A DNA stretch of 64,000 bases, from assembly GCF_001949145.1 (NCBI RefSeq), contig NW_019091508.1, positions 132,636 through 196,635 on the forward strand. The letters are read 5' to 3'. The first letter of the stretch is position 1, and each line of letters starts with the position of its first letter. The notes under the pieces are model-generated. The model did not search any database. It was given only the letters and a program-made list of their open reading frames with translations, and was not told the DNA's origin. Positions 50,460 to 61,020 of the stretch are shown here, piece after piece. The translations under genes and the position numbers were made by a program. The DNA is from Acanthaster planci (lineage: Eukaryota; Echinodermata; Asteroidea; Valvatida; Acanthasteridae).

Positions 50460-53400
50460 CCCCGCAAAGCCTTTGTTGACGTGCCTTCGGGGTTAAGTGT
50501 ACAGGAAACGCTTAACGTGCACCTTTAAAATGTTTACAATTTGGCTCACTGTCAGTGCGATATATTACTCATGGAAGACACTGGTTTACAGGTTTGGGGG
50601 CTAAAATATTGAGCCCCCTCCCCCAAAAGTTCTTTAGTTTTGGCTCATCGTCATGTGCTTATAAAATAAATCACTTAAGAAAATGAAAATTTAGGACTGA
50701 AAAACATCAAGCATTTTTTGTACTTTTTGAAATCAACGCAGCAATGGAGATTTTCCCCTTGGGAATTGCTCAATGAAATATGAAATTTGCATTGACAGGA
50801 AAGCCCAACAGATGTCAAAAATATATACCTGTAAAAATAGCAAAACAACAACCCAAAGAAGTCATTTGGAACATGAATATACATTTTAAAAGGGTGTTGT
50901 GAAAAACAAAATTTCACTGCACAGACCTAGCAATGCCTTCGGTTGTGGGCACTATGCGCACACTTACCATTTATGGGTGCAAGCCAGTAGATAGGCCGAG
51001 AACGGCTTACTTCGTCTCTAACGCCTGAGAAACATATGAGTTTTTCCTTTTTTTAAGGTTAGATATTTATCACTGTTGGTCATGGTAGTTTACTTATACC
51101 GGCCTGCATCCACGGAAATACATAAAAAATGGACTCGTCCGTACCTGCATCCTATGTATCAAGAATGGCGGCTTCCATATGCAAGAGGGCGCCTTCCGTT
51201 TCAGTGTGTCGGGGGTGTCTCATGTGGCTCAGAATGATCTGTAAATGTGTCGTCGTGACTGTAAAAGTTATTTAAATGGAATATAATTTTCATCTGTTTT
51301 CAATCATGTCCGATTTTGCTGCCTTTGTGGGATTTTGACTCATGTAGTCTTTAAATGAGGTTCGTGATAAAGTAACACGTACATTATACCAGAAAGCTTT
51401 GGATTTTTGCCAGTACTGGATCATACCCGAGTTGAGAAACCGCTCAGAAATTTTCTAGAGCGATCTTTTGTTTTACTCTATAAACGGATAAGGATTAATG
51501 AAATTCCTTTCTTAGCGCCTGCAGTAACCTTGAGCAAATTCCACCTCCATGTTCAAGCCTGGTAGAGGAAGAAACAACCACTGGCTTGGGTGAAAACTTT
51601 TGGCCAATTCTATTATTTGGGGGTCGTTAAACGGAATCTGGCTGCACGATCTTTGCGGTCAGCTCATCCCCAACGGACTGCGAATTCCTCTCGGCAAGGC
51701 AACGTTGATGCGTGGATCATGTTGACACCGCCATCTAACGGCAGCTTTGCCAGTAGTAGCGTGAACTCTTTTTTATGGCACAACGGCCAGGGTTGGGGAT
51801 ACACCACGTACTTTCCTATGGAAGAATGGTTTATAGCCAGTTTCGAGAAAGCACTTGTCTTTACGCCTCGTGGAAGCTTCCCCTGTTAATATGTCGGATT
51901 TCACTTCCCTTTGAAAAAAACATCCAGAGCCATACGTGTAGCCTTTATTCAAGTCGGATTTCTGCAGCCTTTTGCGCAAAAATATGTCGCTGCACGGCAG
52001 TGCTAACAATAATTTCCCAAATCCAGTCTTGAACCTAGTCTAGGAGTCGTAGTGAAAGTAATATCTCAGACTGCTGGCCAAGGACGTTTATGTCAACCCA
52101 GTGCATTGATTTTCTCATTTGTTCAACCTAAATTAAGTTGTTGTTGATGAAAGAGACATGAAATCAGATCTCCTGATTGCTTTCCATGGGCTGATGATTA
52201 TTTTGATGTCGAAATAAATGAATGTGCTGATGGTCCCACGCAAGATGTAGGCATCTACTAAAAAACACACTTCCATACATTTTATTTCGGAAAAAAACAT
52301 TTGCAAGCACTTTGCCTCTTATAAATTCTTACCTTAAGATCTTAGCTTTCATATTTACTCTGCGTAAGCCCTTAAAGGGTTCAGGTAATGTATTTTTATT
52401 GGATGCTCTTTTTGCGTTACTTTTATAGTATACTTCTTTTTTTTATCGCAGAGAACTATTCTATTGAAAAGTGCACAGCTTTAAAACTGTGCCTGCGTGC
52501 TTTTCCAGACAACTGAAGCTGCTGTTACTTTAATACCATTTAAGAGAGACACTGCTCAGTCATCATGTATAACTTTTTTATTGAAAGCGTCTTTTGAGAA
52601 AGGTTTGCTTTGACTTGGCATAGACTTGTTGCAGTGTACTTACTCAACAACGAATTCACTAAGAAAAGGAAAATTGAGACGACGAAATGCAATTATAACG
52701 TTTTATTCCCGCAATTACGCCGCAGTTTTGCTCTATGAATATGAAAATCTGCATCAGCGTGAATGCCTTTTAAAATTAAAAAAACATGATTCATATTGAA
52801 TATTATCCAGAAATAAAGATGCTTTTCAAAGGTTACGTAAAAAATGTAATTGCTATAAACCAATGCTTCATTTACGTCATCGGTTTGAGTTATTTTCATC
52901 GGTTGCAGCGAGGTTGTCATGGACAACATTGATGGATATATTTGACACGCTTCCTTTCAGAATGAAGAACTAATCACTGACCTCGTGGATACGTGTACTA
53001 TGCGCGTAAAAATATCAAATTTAAGGTTGATATACCTCCTTACACTTGCCATTTTGAGATTTTTGACACAACGGTAGTTTGGTGATTTCTAAAGATAAAA
53101 TCTGAATGTCTAAGTCATGTCTTCATTTTTTCGAATAAAAATCCCCACTCTATACCCCAAACAGTGACTTTAATGTTAAATTCCATCCAAAATGTTCAGA
53201 AATACCGTCTACCACTCCCGTTCAGAACTGTAACCTTGGATGTTTATGTACCGTCGAGTAATTTGTAATTTAAACAGCACGCCATTTCTAATCGATGTAG
53301 ACAGTTTTCGGCTCTTTGGTCCATAACTGCCCTGGCGGCATTTAAAATTATTCGCTTGCTTTGGGGCCTTCAACCGCTAGATTCAAAGACACACCATACC

Positions 53401-55285
53401 TATGTGATATGGCCAAGTTGAATTGCATGATTTTCAATTAATGTACTACAACACGTAATTACTTCGTGCCCTCACGTCACAGATATTAATTGGAATTCAG
53501 ATATCAAGAAATTTAGTATAAAGCATGGCTGCATTGATTTTCATGGGCGCAAGTTTTTACCCAACGCTGCGCTTCAATGGGGGACTCAGAAAGAACTCCA
53601 TTTTACAGCTACATAGTACACTTAAGGACAGGTCCAATGTGGAACGAAATTTTATAATGAATTAGATGTAGTTTATAATTGCTGTTCGTTGCATGGTTTA
53701 AGTGTGGTTTATTGATACTTTTGTTACTTTTCTCTGGAATTTTCATTTGATTCACTGATGGGGGGTCTGACTTCGCCAGTGACACTTTTGTCCTTAGAAG
53801 TTCTGTTTCCAAGATCTGGGACCTTCTTGGAAATTACGATTTTAGAAGAAGTCTTTATCTCCAACACCCATGCACAGCAATAAAAACATTCTGCCATGAT
53901 CAACCATATTCGAACGTTCCCATTGCCAAACGTGGCAGCCAAGGATTCTAAACAAAATAATTAATACTTAGAACATCACTGAATACAATCAAAGAGTGCA
54001 TCTACGGAATAAAAATCATCACAGTTAAGACACCACTGCTAACAATCGTTAAAAAGTACCACTTTTACTTTCACTGTTACTGCAGGGCTACTTAAAATCA
54101 CTGCTAACAAAGGACATTTAAAACCACGTTACCGTACGCCAATAGCCAATTTCATTATTTAAGAACACGTTTTATACTATTTTACTATAGGAGTCAACTG
54201 ACTTATTCTAATTTTCCGTAAAATGTGGATGAATATTTTATTTTCTTATTTTCGAAAGGGACGTCAGGCACCAGTGGTTCAACCATTAAAGTTTTATAGC
54301 TCTTTTTTCGCATTGTTAGATAATTCAGATCAGATGTCCAGAAAGTGGTGTCTCGCAGTTGTATTTCAGTCACGACTGCTTAGAAATAAGTATATGTGGA
54401 AAATCAAGAAACAAAATGCTGGAAGCTGATTGATTCAACCAGTGTTCAAGCTAACTTCAACGTACTCTCTCATAAATACCAGTCACCCTAGTGAATACGC
54501 TTTGTACTTATAACAGAAATGACATTAAACTGACGAAAAAGGCCGAAACATTGCCTTCCATGGGTTCATTCAAATCTTCATAGTTATACATTTTTTTTCT
54601 GATTCCCAGTGTGTGACTATGTCTCCCGCCTTCAAGACGTAAGACACATTTTGCTTATTATTTGACAGATACTTTTTCATTAAATTTCTTCCCTTTTGCT
54701 CATCTATTTCCATTGTTGTCTGTGACTGTTTTACATTGGCATGGCGTGAGCTTAACCAAAGCCTGAATTTTCCATGTTAGTTTTCTCTCTATTCGTTTGT
54801 TTACGTACCTTCATGACGGTCTGGATTGCTCTGCCTAGAAGCCTTTGCTTGCGTGGACCCTGTACTGTCTTGCTCTGTATCATATTTGTGTAAAACTGTT
54901 CGTTCATGCTCGTTATGGTTATCACTGTCATCACATTCAATATAGCTTCATTTCTTTTGTAATTCGTCGATTGTAATTTACATGTATAGGCAGAGTATAG
55001 AATAATATCTAATGGACCTGCATGGAGCATATTAGCGATAGTATGTTGTGCTAATAGCTATGACATTCATGACACGTTACAATCGACACCTAGGGCAACA
55101 TTGTCACCAAGTAGCCCTCGTCGTGGTTCCTTCTGCTGTCGACAGTGGCACAATCGACGAAAGGAAATTTAGCTAAATATGCTGCAACTACCCGATCAAG
55201 GCTACGAAGAGATGTGTGTGAATCACACAGAGCAACAGCCTCCTTCTGAAATGTTCTGGATTACAGCATAAAATTAGAACGTCTA
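50460..55285. other. Intergenic stretch without supported genes
   Basis: AT-rich with short random frames. An imperfect palindrome resembling a degenerate X-box (GTTGTC-ATG-GACAAC) lies at 52913-52927. No exon, RNA gene or element is supported. Confidence 0.4.
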
Positions 55286-55287
55286 AC

Positions 55288-55757
55288 TACGATTTGGACA
55301 GCAGTAAGCCAGTGCACGGGGTCTTGGTCTCGGTGTGTTGGGTATCACACCCTGGTAGCCATAATGGTAGCTGCTGCCATCCACCGGGCGGCACCGATGC
55401 ATCGCAGTATGGTGTCACAAAGTAAAGCCAGTCACTGGATTGGTAGCCGTGATTGTGGGCCTGCTCGGGCTCAGCCAGGTTGCATAGATGTGTGGCCAGG
55501 TCGGAGCAACCGCTCATCTGACCCGCGCGGTCTGCGAGATCGCAGCCATTCGTCGTGATGACTGGATCTCGGTAGCTCAGCGGGACAGAGCCAGCACATG
55601 GCAGGAGCGGCGATGGTCAGCGGCTGGTCGTGATAGGTCACTCCGGTCTCTGTCAGCACGGCCAGGCGGTCAGGATCGGCGTACCACGAGCCGTCGGGAG
55701 TTGTTGCTGGGTGGTCTTCCTTGTAGGCGTATTGTAGTTTCCACTGTAGGCTGACCG
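55288..55757 (-). pseudogene. Decayed copy of the last exon of the PAN-domain gene
   Basis: About 470 bases align with 57410-57880 in the same orientation, including a 77-base stretch that is identical (55630-55706 against 57757-57833). The copy retains DGSWYAD and, further on, CSDLATHLC in the positions of the functional unit. The reading frame changes between the two halves because of small indels near 55580-55620. One Cys of a CC pair is replaced (AMCW), and similarity stops before the splice acceptor. It is therefore a recent partial duplicate that cannot encode the intact domain pair, unless sequencing error caused the shifts. Confidence 0.8.
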
Positions 55758-55759
55758 TT

Positions 55760-56825
55760 TCTAGCCGTGTAGGCAGTTTCTGAGATTCCCCCGTGGCAAT
55801 CCCGATGTGGCGTTGGCTCTCTCAGTGATGCTGGATACATGAATAAATTCCCTTTGAGATCTTCTGAAATGTATATGCCCAGGATTCGGATGTTAGACGT
55901 GCTGCAGAATAGTGTTATTGTGGCTATAAAAGTGTGTTGAGTTTTGTTTTGGCTGCTCAGTACCGTATACTGCATTTATTGGCATGAGTTTCTTATTAAT
56001 ATATTGTGGGTTTATCAAAACGCTCGTTTATCAAAACGAGCGTCCTTGATTTCTCACAGTTATTCGTCTTTCGGCCGTTAATCGCTTGACCGACATCTTG
56101 AAGTGCTTAACTGTGACCGAAGTCAAGCCGAGTAGGTATAACGTCACCCAGTTGGCGGGAAAGAGTAATTCGTTTTATCACGGTCAACAACACAATCCAA
56201 CCGCGATTTGAAAAACAAAAGCCCGGCTCATGCTTGCTGCCATGGTTTTGATCCCACTCTATTTAGCATGCCCTTGAGGTTGTGCAGTTTATAAAGAGCT
56301 TCACTGCGTGAGAAGAGTAATGCATAGCAAGCTTGGGGTCAGTGTTTGCTTCACGGTCAAAGGAAAATGGGTGTTGTTCAGCGCTTAGGCATATGTAGGC
56401 ACAAACGCACACAAAGTCAAATAAAACGTCTTTCAAACAAGTCATGATTAAAATCAACTACGTATTCTAGTATTCTAATTTCACATGAAAATTTCCTTTT
56501 TCTCGTTGGAGGCCCTACATTTCGACATCAGTGAGGATACCTCTTAAAACATTGTGCAAAGCTTTACGTGTGAAATTAAAGGCACAACACTGAATCGAAA
56601 TTTCCTGGAAACTTTATCAATCCATTGCGGTTCAATCACAAACTCCACGCAAGTACATGTAAATACAATCTGATGACGACCTTCTTGCGTCCCCTCGAGT
56701 ACGGTTGAAAACGTACAACAGCGGAGAACAGAAAAAATATTCAACACTGAAATATTAAAACTTCCATTCCTTGGCATCTGTAATCTCTGAGCTAAATATT
56801 GCTTGATTTGAAATTATTTGAAATG
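55760..56825. other. Intergenic stretch between the duplicate and the foldback element
   Basis: No gene is supported. It contains the perfect hairpin at 56020-56043 and a CpG-rich patch at 56080-56220. Confidence 0.4.
56020..56043. repeat. Perfect 10-bp hairpin
   Basis: ACGCTCGTTT at 56020-56029 and AAACGAGCGT at 56034-56043 are exact reverse complements with a 4-base loop. The left arm is also preceded by a direct repeat, TTTATCAAAACG, that recurs in the loop. Confidence 0.8.
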
Positions 56826-57094
56826 AAAGTCAAAAGAGTGAAAAATTTCCTCTCAAAAAGAGTGAGTCTCTTATAAATTTACGACAAAAGAGTGAAAACC
56901 ACTCCAAAGAGCCATATAAAGGACAACTCTTTTTCGTATGGTCCTTTATTTGCGCTTCTTTGCCAGAGTGAAAACTTCACTCTTTTGGAGTAGGCCTAGT
57001 TGTTACTCTTTTTAGAGTGTTGTTTGTACTCTTAGAGTAGCTTTGTAGGAGACTCACTGTTTTTGAGAGTGCGTTTTTTCACTCTTTTGCCTTT
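56826..57094. mobile_element. Foldback/MITE-like element, about 269 bp
   Basis: The left end AAAGTCAAAAGAGTGAAAAA and the reverse complement of the right end AAAGGCAAAAGAGTGAAAAA match for about 50 bases with few differences, through CTCTCAAAAA and GTGAGTCTC. The interior repeats AGAGTG/CACTCT words and contains a nested stem ATAAAGGAC/GTCCTTTAT near 56920-56950. There is no ORF. The sequence could fold almost end to end. No unambiguous target duplication was found. Confidence 0.75.
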
Positions 57095-57401
57095 AAAGAG
57101 TAAATTTAAAGGAGTGGCGAAACACTACCCTCCCAGATTCTACTTGAAACAAATTCCAACATTTCCGTTCCTAAAATAACTTCAAACAGAAATAGTATCG
57201 GTTGATCACAAAAGCTTATTTTGGTCTGCGTATGTGTTTTCTTCCAATCCTTCCCCCAAAATGGGATATCAACACCTATCGTGTGTCTTTGAACAAATCT
57301 GGAAGCCGATGCTTAAGGGGCTCCGGAAAAGAATTCAGCTGTTGATTTTCTTCAATTCTGAAAACTTTCCTACTACACTTAACTGCGTTACTACGTGTAT
57401 A

Positions 57402-57407
57402 TTTATT
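57402..57407 (-). terminator. AATAAA overlapping the stop codon
   Basis: On the minus strand the end of the PAN gene reads CAA TAA ATA, so the stop codon sits inside a canonical AATAAA. If used, the 3' UTR would be only about 15 to 30 bases. A distal signal may be used instead. Confidence 0.4.
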
Positions 57408-57959
57408 GGGCGCGATTTGGGCAGCAGTAAGCTGGACGCCCGTTTGCTGGTCTTGGTGTATGCGCTATAATCCCCTCGAAGCACTCGGACCCAGAATAGG
57501 AACCACACCCACCGGGCTTCACTGCTGCATCACGGTTTGCTGTTGCAAAGAAATACCAGCACACGCATTGGTAGTCGTGATCGTAGGCCTCCTTGAGCTC
57601 AGCCAGGGTGCAGAGATGGGCAGCCAGGTCGGAGCAGCCGCTTATCTGGCCAGCGCGGTCTGCGAAATCATAGCTCTCTTTCGTCAGGACGGGCTCTCTA
57701 TAGCTCAGCGGGAGAGAGCAGCACAGGGCGGGAGCTGAGGTGGTCAGCGGCAGGTTGTGATAGGTCACTCCGGTCTCTGTCAGCACGGCCAGGCGGTCAG
57801 GATCGGCGTACCACGAGCCGTCGGGAGTTGTTGTCGGGTAGCCTTTTTTGTTGGCGTATTGTAGTTCCCACTGAAGGCAGAGGTGTTGGCCGGCACTTTG
57901 GCACTCCGATGAGGCCGATGCGTGAGTCTGGTGCCAGCAGTCAGTTGGACTTAACGGAA
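57403..57959 (-). CDS. Last exon of secreted PAN-domain protein: two tandem Cys-rich units
   Basis: The acceptor is TTTTTTTAG at 57960. The first two bases complete a Val codon with the single base left by the 40-base exon at 58290, and 184 codons follow to TAA. Two related units are visible. Unit A (residues about 135-209) has C-x3-G-x-HLC-x3-EL-x2-A, then GSWYAD, and ends ALCC. Unit B (about 225-310) has C-x3-A-x-HLC-x3-EL-x2-A, then a Cys/Trp/Tyr block, a Cys-rich GGCG region, and ends AYCC. The pattern recalls extracellular Cys/Trp modules such as Link-like domains, but I cannot assign it firmly. It is probably an extracellular recognition or matrix function (inference). Confidence 0.82.
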
Positions 57960-58289
57960 CTAAAAAAAATGCATGAAAGAAACAAAGTTTTAGTTTAAAA
58001 TTGATATTTGTAATGATGGGGAACGACAGGAAAGATGCGTTAAAGTCACTAACACAGGAAACCCCCGTCTTCTACAGAAAACAAAATGACGTCCTCCTGT
58101 CGAACTTCTAAAATGGGCAGTTTTTCTTCCACTTCACTTTGTTACTGCTTCTAATAACCAGTTCACTTCTCTACTATTCTATTCTAACTGTTCCGAGTTA
58201 CCATCATATTACCTTGCTGAACAATGATTTAAAGTCCATTCTCTTAAATCATACGGAAACATGAACCTGAGGTACATGTAAGTTCTTAC

Positions 58290-58329
58290 CCTCTCCCCTC
58301 ATACTTCTTATCAGCTGGGCAACAGTTGG
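58290..58329 (-). CDS. 40-base internal microexon of the PAN-domain gene
   Basis: On the minus strand a strong acceptor (TCCTTTGTTTCCAG) is followed by 40 bases and a strong donor, GAGAGG|GTAAGA. It enters in phase 0, as left by exon 1, encodes 13 residues (PTVAQLIRSMRGE) and exits with one base. This is exactly the phase needed by the exon at 57959, whereas joining exon 1 directly to that exon would break the frame. It forms a linker between the PAN domain and the Cys-rich units. Confidence 0.72.
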
Positions 58330-59526
58330 CTGGAAACAAAGGAGACGATGATACCTGTTATATGCATTTCAGATTAAATGTTATAACCAGCATGTAATCT
58401 ATAGTATAGGCCTATTGAAGAACGGGGAGGGCTATAAATATATGGGTGCGAAAATTTTCTTTCTGACGAATACTAGTATAATTATATTTGTCCAAAAAAT
58501 CCAACCATTTTCCCAGGTTGGTACTGTAGATGATCAAGACTTGATCGTCTTTAATTATTGATCTTCCGTTACACGTCCCCAGGGTTGCATGTTTATTGCT
58601 TCAGGACCGGACACAGTTTTCGTAAAAGCTCTCCGCACCAAAATTACATTAATTATGCATTCATGGGAGCAAACGAACCCGGAGTGAATAATTGGTGGAA
58701 AACCACCAGCCGTGATCGATTTGTCTTGACTAGGGCATTACGCTTTAATGCTAGACTGCTAACCGTGACCCATTGACCATGAATTAGTTATAGTATTGAA
58801 TATTGTACCATTCGTAGCGTATTCCTCCTATGTTTAAAACTCTGGAGCCGAACGCATTTGCTGTAAAAGCTAGCTGCACCAAAATAACTTGGTGATATTT
58901 TCTCTTGTTTGCAGCTATCGAATTCACTCTGTATAACCGTGTCCAATTTCACGATTTGATCAGTGAAAATGTGATTTAAACACTGTACCGTATTGTCAGA
59001 ACTGTTTTTGCTATTATCAAATAAGCTAAAACAAAAATCAAAATAACGAAAATGAAAGTCCTTTTTGGGTATCCTTTTTTTCTGCGATGTATACTTTAGG
59101 TAGAAAATGTAGGGAAAAAATACTTTGTAAAATTTATTTCTCTGCGAAAATGAACTTTTTCAATTTACTTTGATTTTCTAATTTACCAGTAGACAATGAA
59201 TTCATGCCAGAAGAATGCAGTGGTAAATTGAACCAAGGATGATTTTTATGTGTTCTTCTGTTTTGTTCACGTTTACTTTTTGTTGTCTGTGTTTGATTTC
59301 TCTGTGTGTGTGCTGTGTCTTCAAAAGTTGGGTTGTTGATATGGTCGTGGTGTTTTTTCTTTTGTTTTTAGGTTTGTTACGATGAACATTTAGATAATTG
59401 AAAGAGCAAACGGAAAGTGCGAAAGAAAAATACACAAGACCAATTGTGATGTAAAAAGTTAAGTATGGCGGATTTTAGTGCGACATGAAAACGGTTATCT
59501 TGGTCGAGACCCATCGAGACCAATTC

Positions 59527-59554
59527 AACCCACCGTTCCCGCGAATGGTGGGTT
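59527..59554. repeat. Small hairpin
   Basis: AACCCACC and GGTGGGTT pair across a 12-base loop within an intron of the PAN gene. Confidence 0.6.
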
Positions 59555-60143
59555 CAACTCTCCCAACCGACTGGCATGGGTGGTACAAGAGATCTTCCCT
59601 GGACTGAATTTTTGAAAAAAAACCGATTGTTAAACAGTAGTGCGTGTGACATTTCTATTCGTGTTTACAAGCAGACCGAGCAGTTTACTTTATTGAGAAT
59701 ATGCCTTTCTGAATTTGAGCTCACCCTCCTACGTATACATGTAGATTGAAGCTGACCTTCGCGTGCATTTTAATTTTGATCGATTGAAAGCTTAGTCATA
59801 TAATTTGTGCTTTAGCTGAACGAAATTTAAAAACTGACTCACAAAGTCACCTCAAAAACTAGCGTAGGCCTAACCCACTCAGTAAAAATGAGTCGCGAAT
59901 CGCCAGAGTCACTATTGAGTAGCAGACCATTAAAATAATCTGGCACCATGGGAATCTATAGGAACCGTCAACATTTTCACCAGCATACAGTGTTCATTTT
60001 CATCAGGATGCCAAAGTAGGCGATACGTTAGAAGAAAAGGGGTTAGTTTAATTGGCCTCTCTAGTGCTTATTTTTTTTTATGAAAAAACTCATTTTCATA
60101 GGTTGAGTCTTAAAAAAAAAATGAAACGATGAAATGAAATAAC

Positions 60144-60488
60144 CTGTTCTGGTCCGTAGTAGTTGTTTCCCGTTGTCTCAATCAGAGCCAGCGGGAATCG
60201 CGACACTGTCGCTCCGTTCAACTCACACCGCTTCTCCCCCTCCGAGTAGTGGAAAGAGAAGCAGCTATCTTCAAGGAGACACTCCCAGCCGCACCGGACC
60301 AGCGAAGCTACCGTCACGTTGCGGTATCCGTGGCCAAGCAGGACACGGTTCGCGATGCCGTTGAAATCTTGACTCATGTGTCGTGAGCATTCCCTGGTGC
60401 ATGTTTGGGCGTTTTCTTGGCAAGATGGCTCTGTAAGGGCCTCGGCCACCAGACTTAAAAATAATATCAAATAAAAGAAAAACAGCAT
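60144..60488 (-). CDS. First coding exon of secreted PAN/Apple-domain protein
   Basis: ATG at 60488 starts a 115-codon exon ending CAG|GTTATT. Residues 1 to about 17 form a classic signal peptide (MLFFFYLILFLSLVAEA), so the product enters the secretory pathway. Residues about 42-114 form a PAN/Apple-type domain: C-x3-C-x5-C (66, 70, 76) with SFHY just after, and CELN at 88-91. A glycosylation sequon NVT lies at 57-59. Three more Cys (23, 30, 34) sit between signal and domain. With the two downstream exons the protein is 313 residues. An in-frame upstream ATG at 60539 would add 17 polar residues before the signal peptide, which argues against it. PAN domains bind proteins or carbohydrates outside the cell (known). 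Confidence 0.87.
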
Positions 60489-60539
60489 CTTCGCTGGGTA
60501 GTCAGCTACGATGATTTGGTTTGGATGGTTTGTATACAT

Positions 60540-61020
60540 GTACCGTTTCCTTCCAAACCACGAATAGCTGTTTGTTGCGTGTGTGGCGTTTTACCCACCT
60601 GTGTGACCAGGTAATTAAGGCAGAATCATTGGCCAATCCGCTCCGAGTGGAACAAAAAGGGCGTATGGCTTTAGTACTCACCCCAATGGCGCGCGTTCAT
60701 AATGGGACCGATGGCGCGTTTGACGCGCAGCACGCTGAGTACGCGTAACGAATTTATTCCTTAATGTATAGTCTTAGCGTGCACGCAGAACGCGTGCAAG
60801 AACCTGCTTGGAAAACTTATTACTACACCTCATAAATATCCATAAGCAAATCGGCGCGCGTCATTGGCCGATTCAACCACGCGTCTGGGAAGCAGAAATG
60901 ATACGCTACCATGTGACGTCATAGCGGGGAGTATCCACCTCGCTGCTGTGCGGTATTTTTTATTTTTTTTTTTCTGGTAGCATCAAGACATCCCTCTGGA
61001 ACCCGCCGCGTAAATATGTA
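60540..61020 (-). promoter_or_regulatory. CpG-rich putative promoter of the PAN gene
   Basis: Upstream of the PAN start, CpG density rises sharply (runs such as GGCGCGCGTTCAT near 60690 and CGGCGCGCGTC near 60852). CCAAT-type motifs and a perfect CRE, TGACGTCA, lie at 60914-60921. No clear TATA box. Inference from composition and position only. Confidence 0.4.

Larger units (their letters stand above)
57970..60143 (-). other. Introns of the PAN-domain gene
   Basis: These are two introns flanking the 40-base exon. An imperfect direct duplication of about 38 bases (near 58612-58649 and 58852-58889, sharing GTAAAAGCT and GCACCAAAAT) and a hairpin at 59527-59554 lie here. No other exon was detected. 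Confidence 0.6.

Noticed and set aside
57950-60144. Direct splicing of the PAN first exon to the exon at 57959
   Set aside because: It would shift the frame into an immediate stop; the 40-base exon restores the phase.
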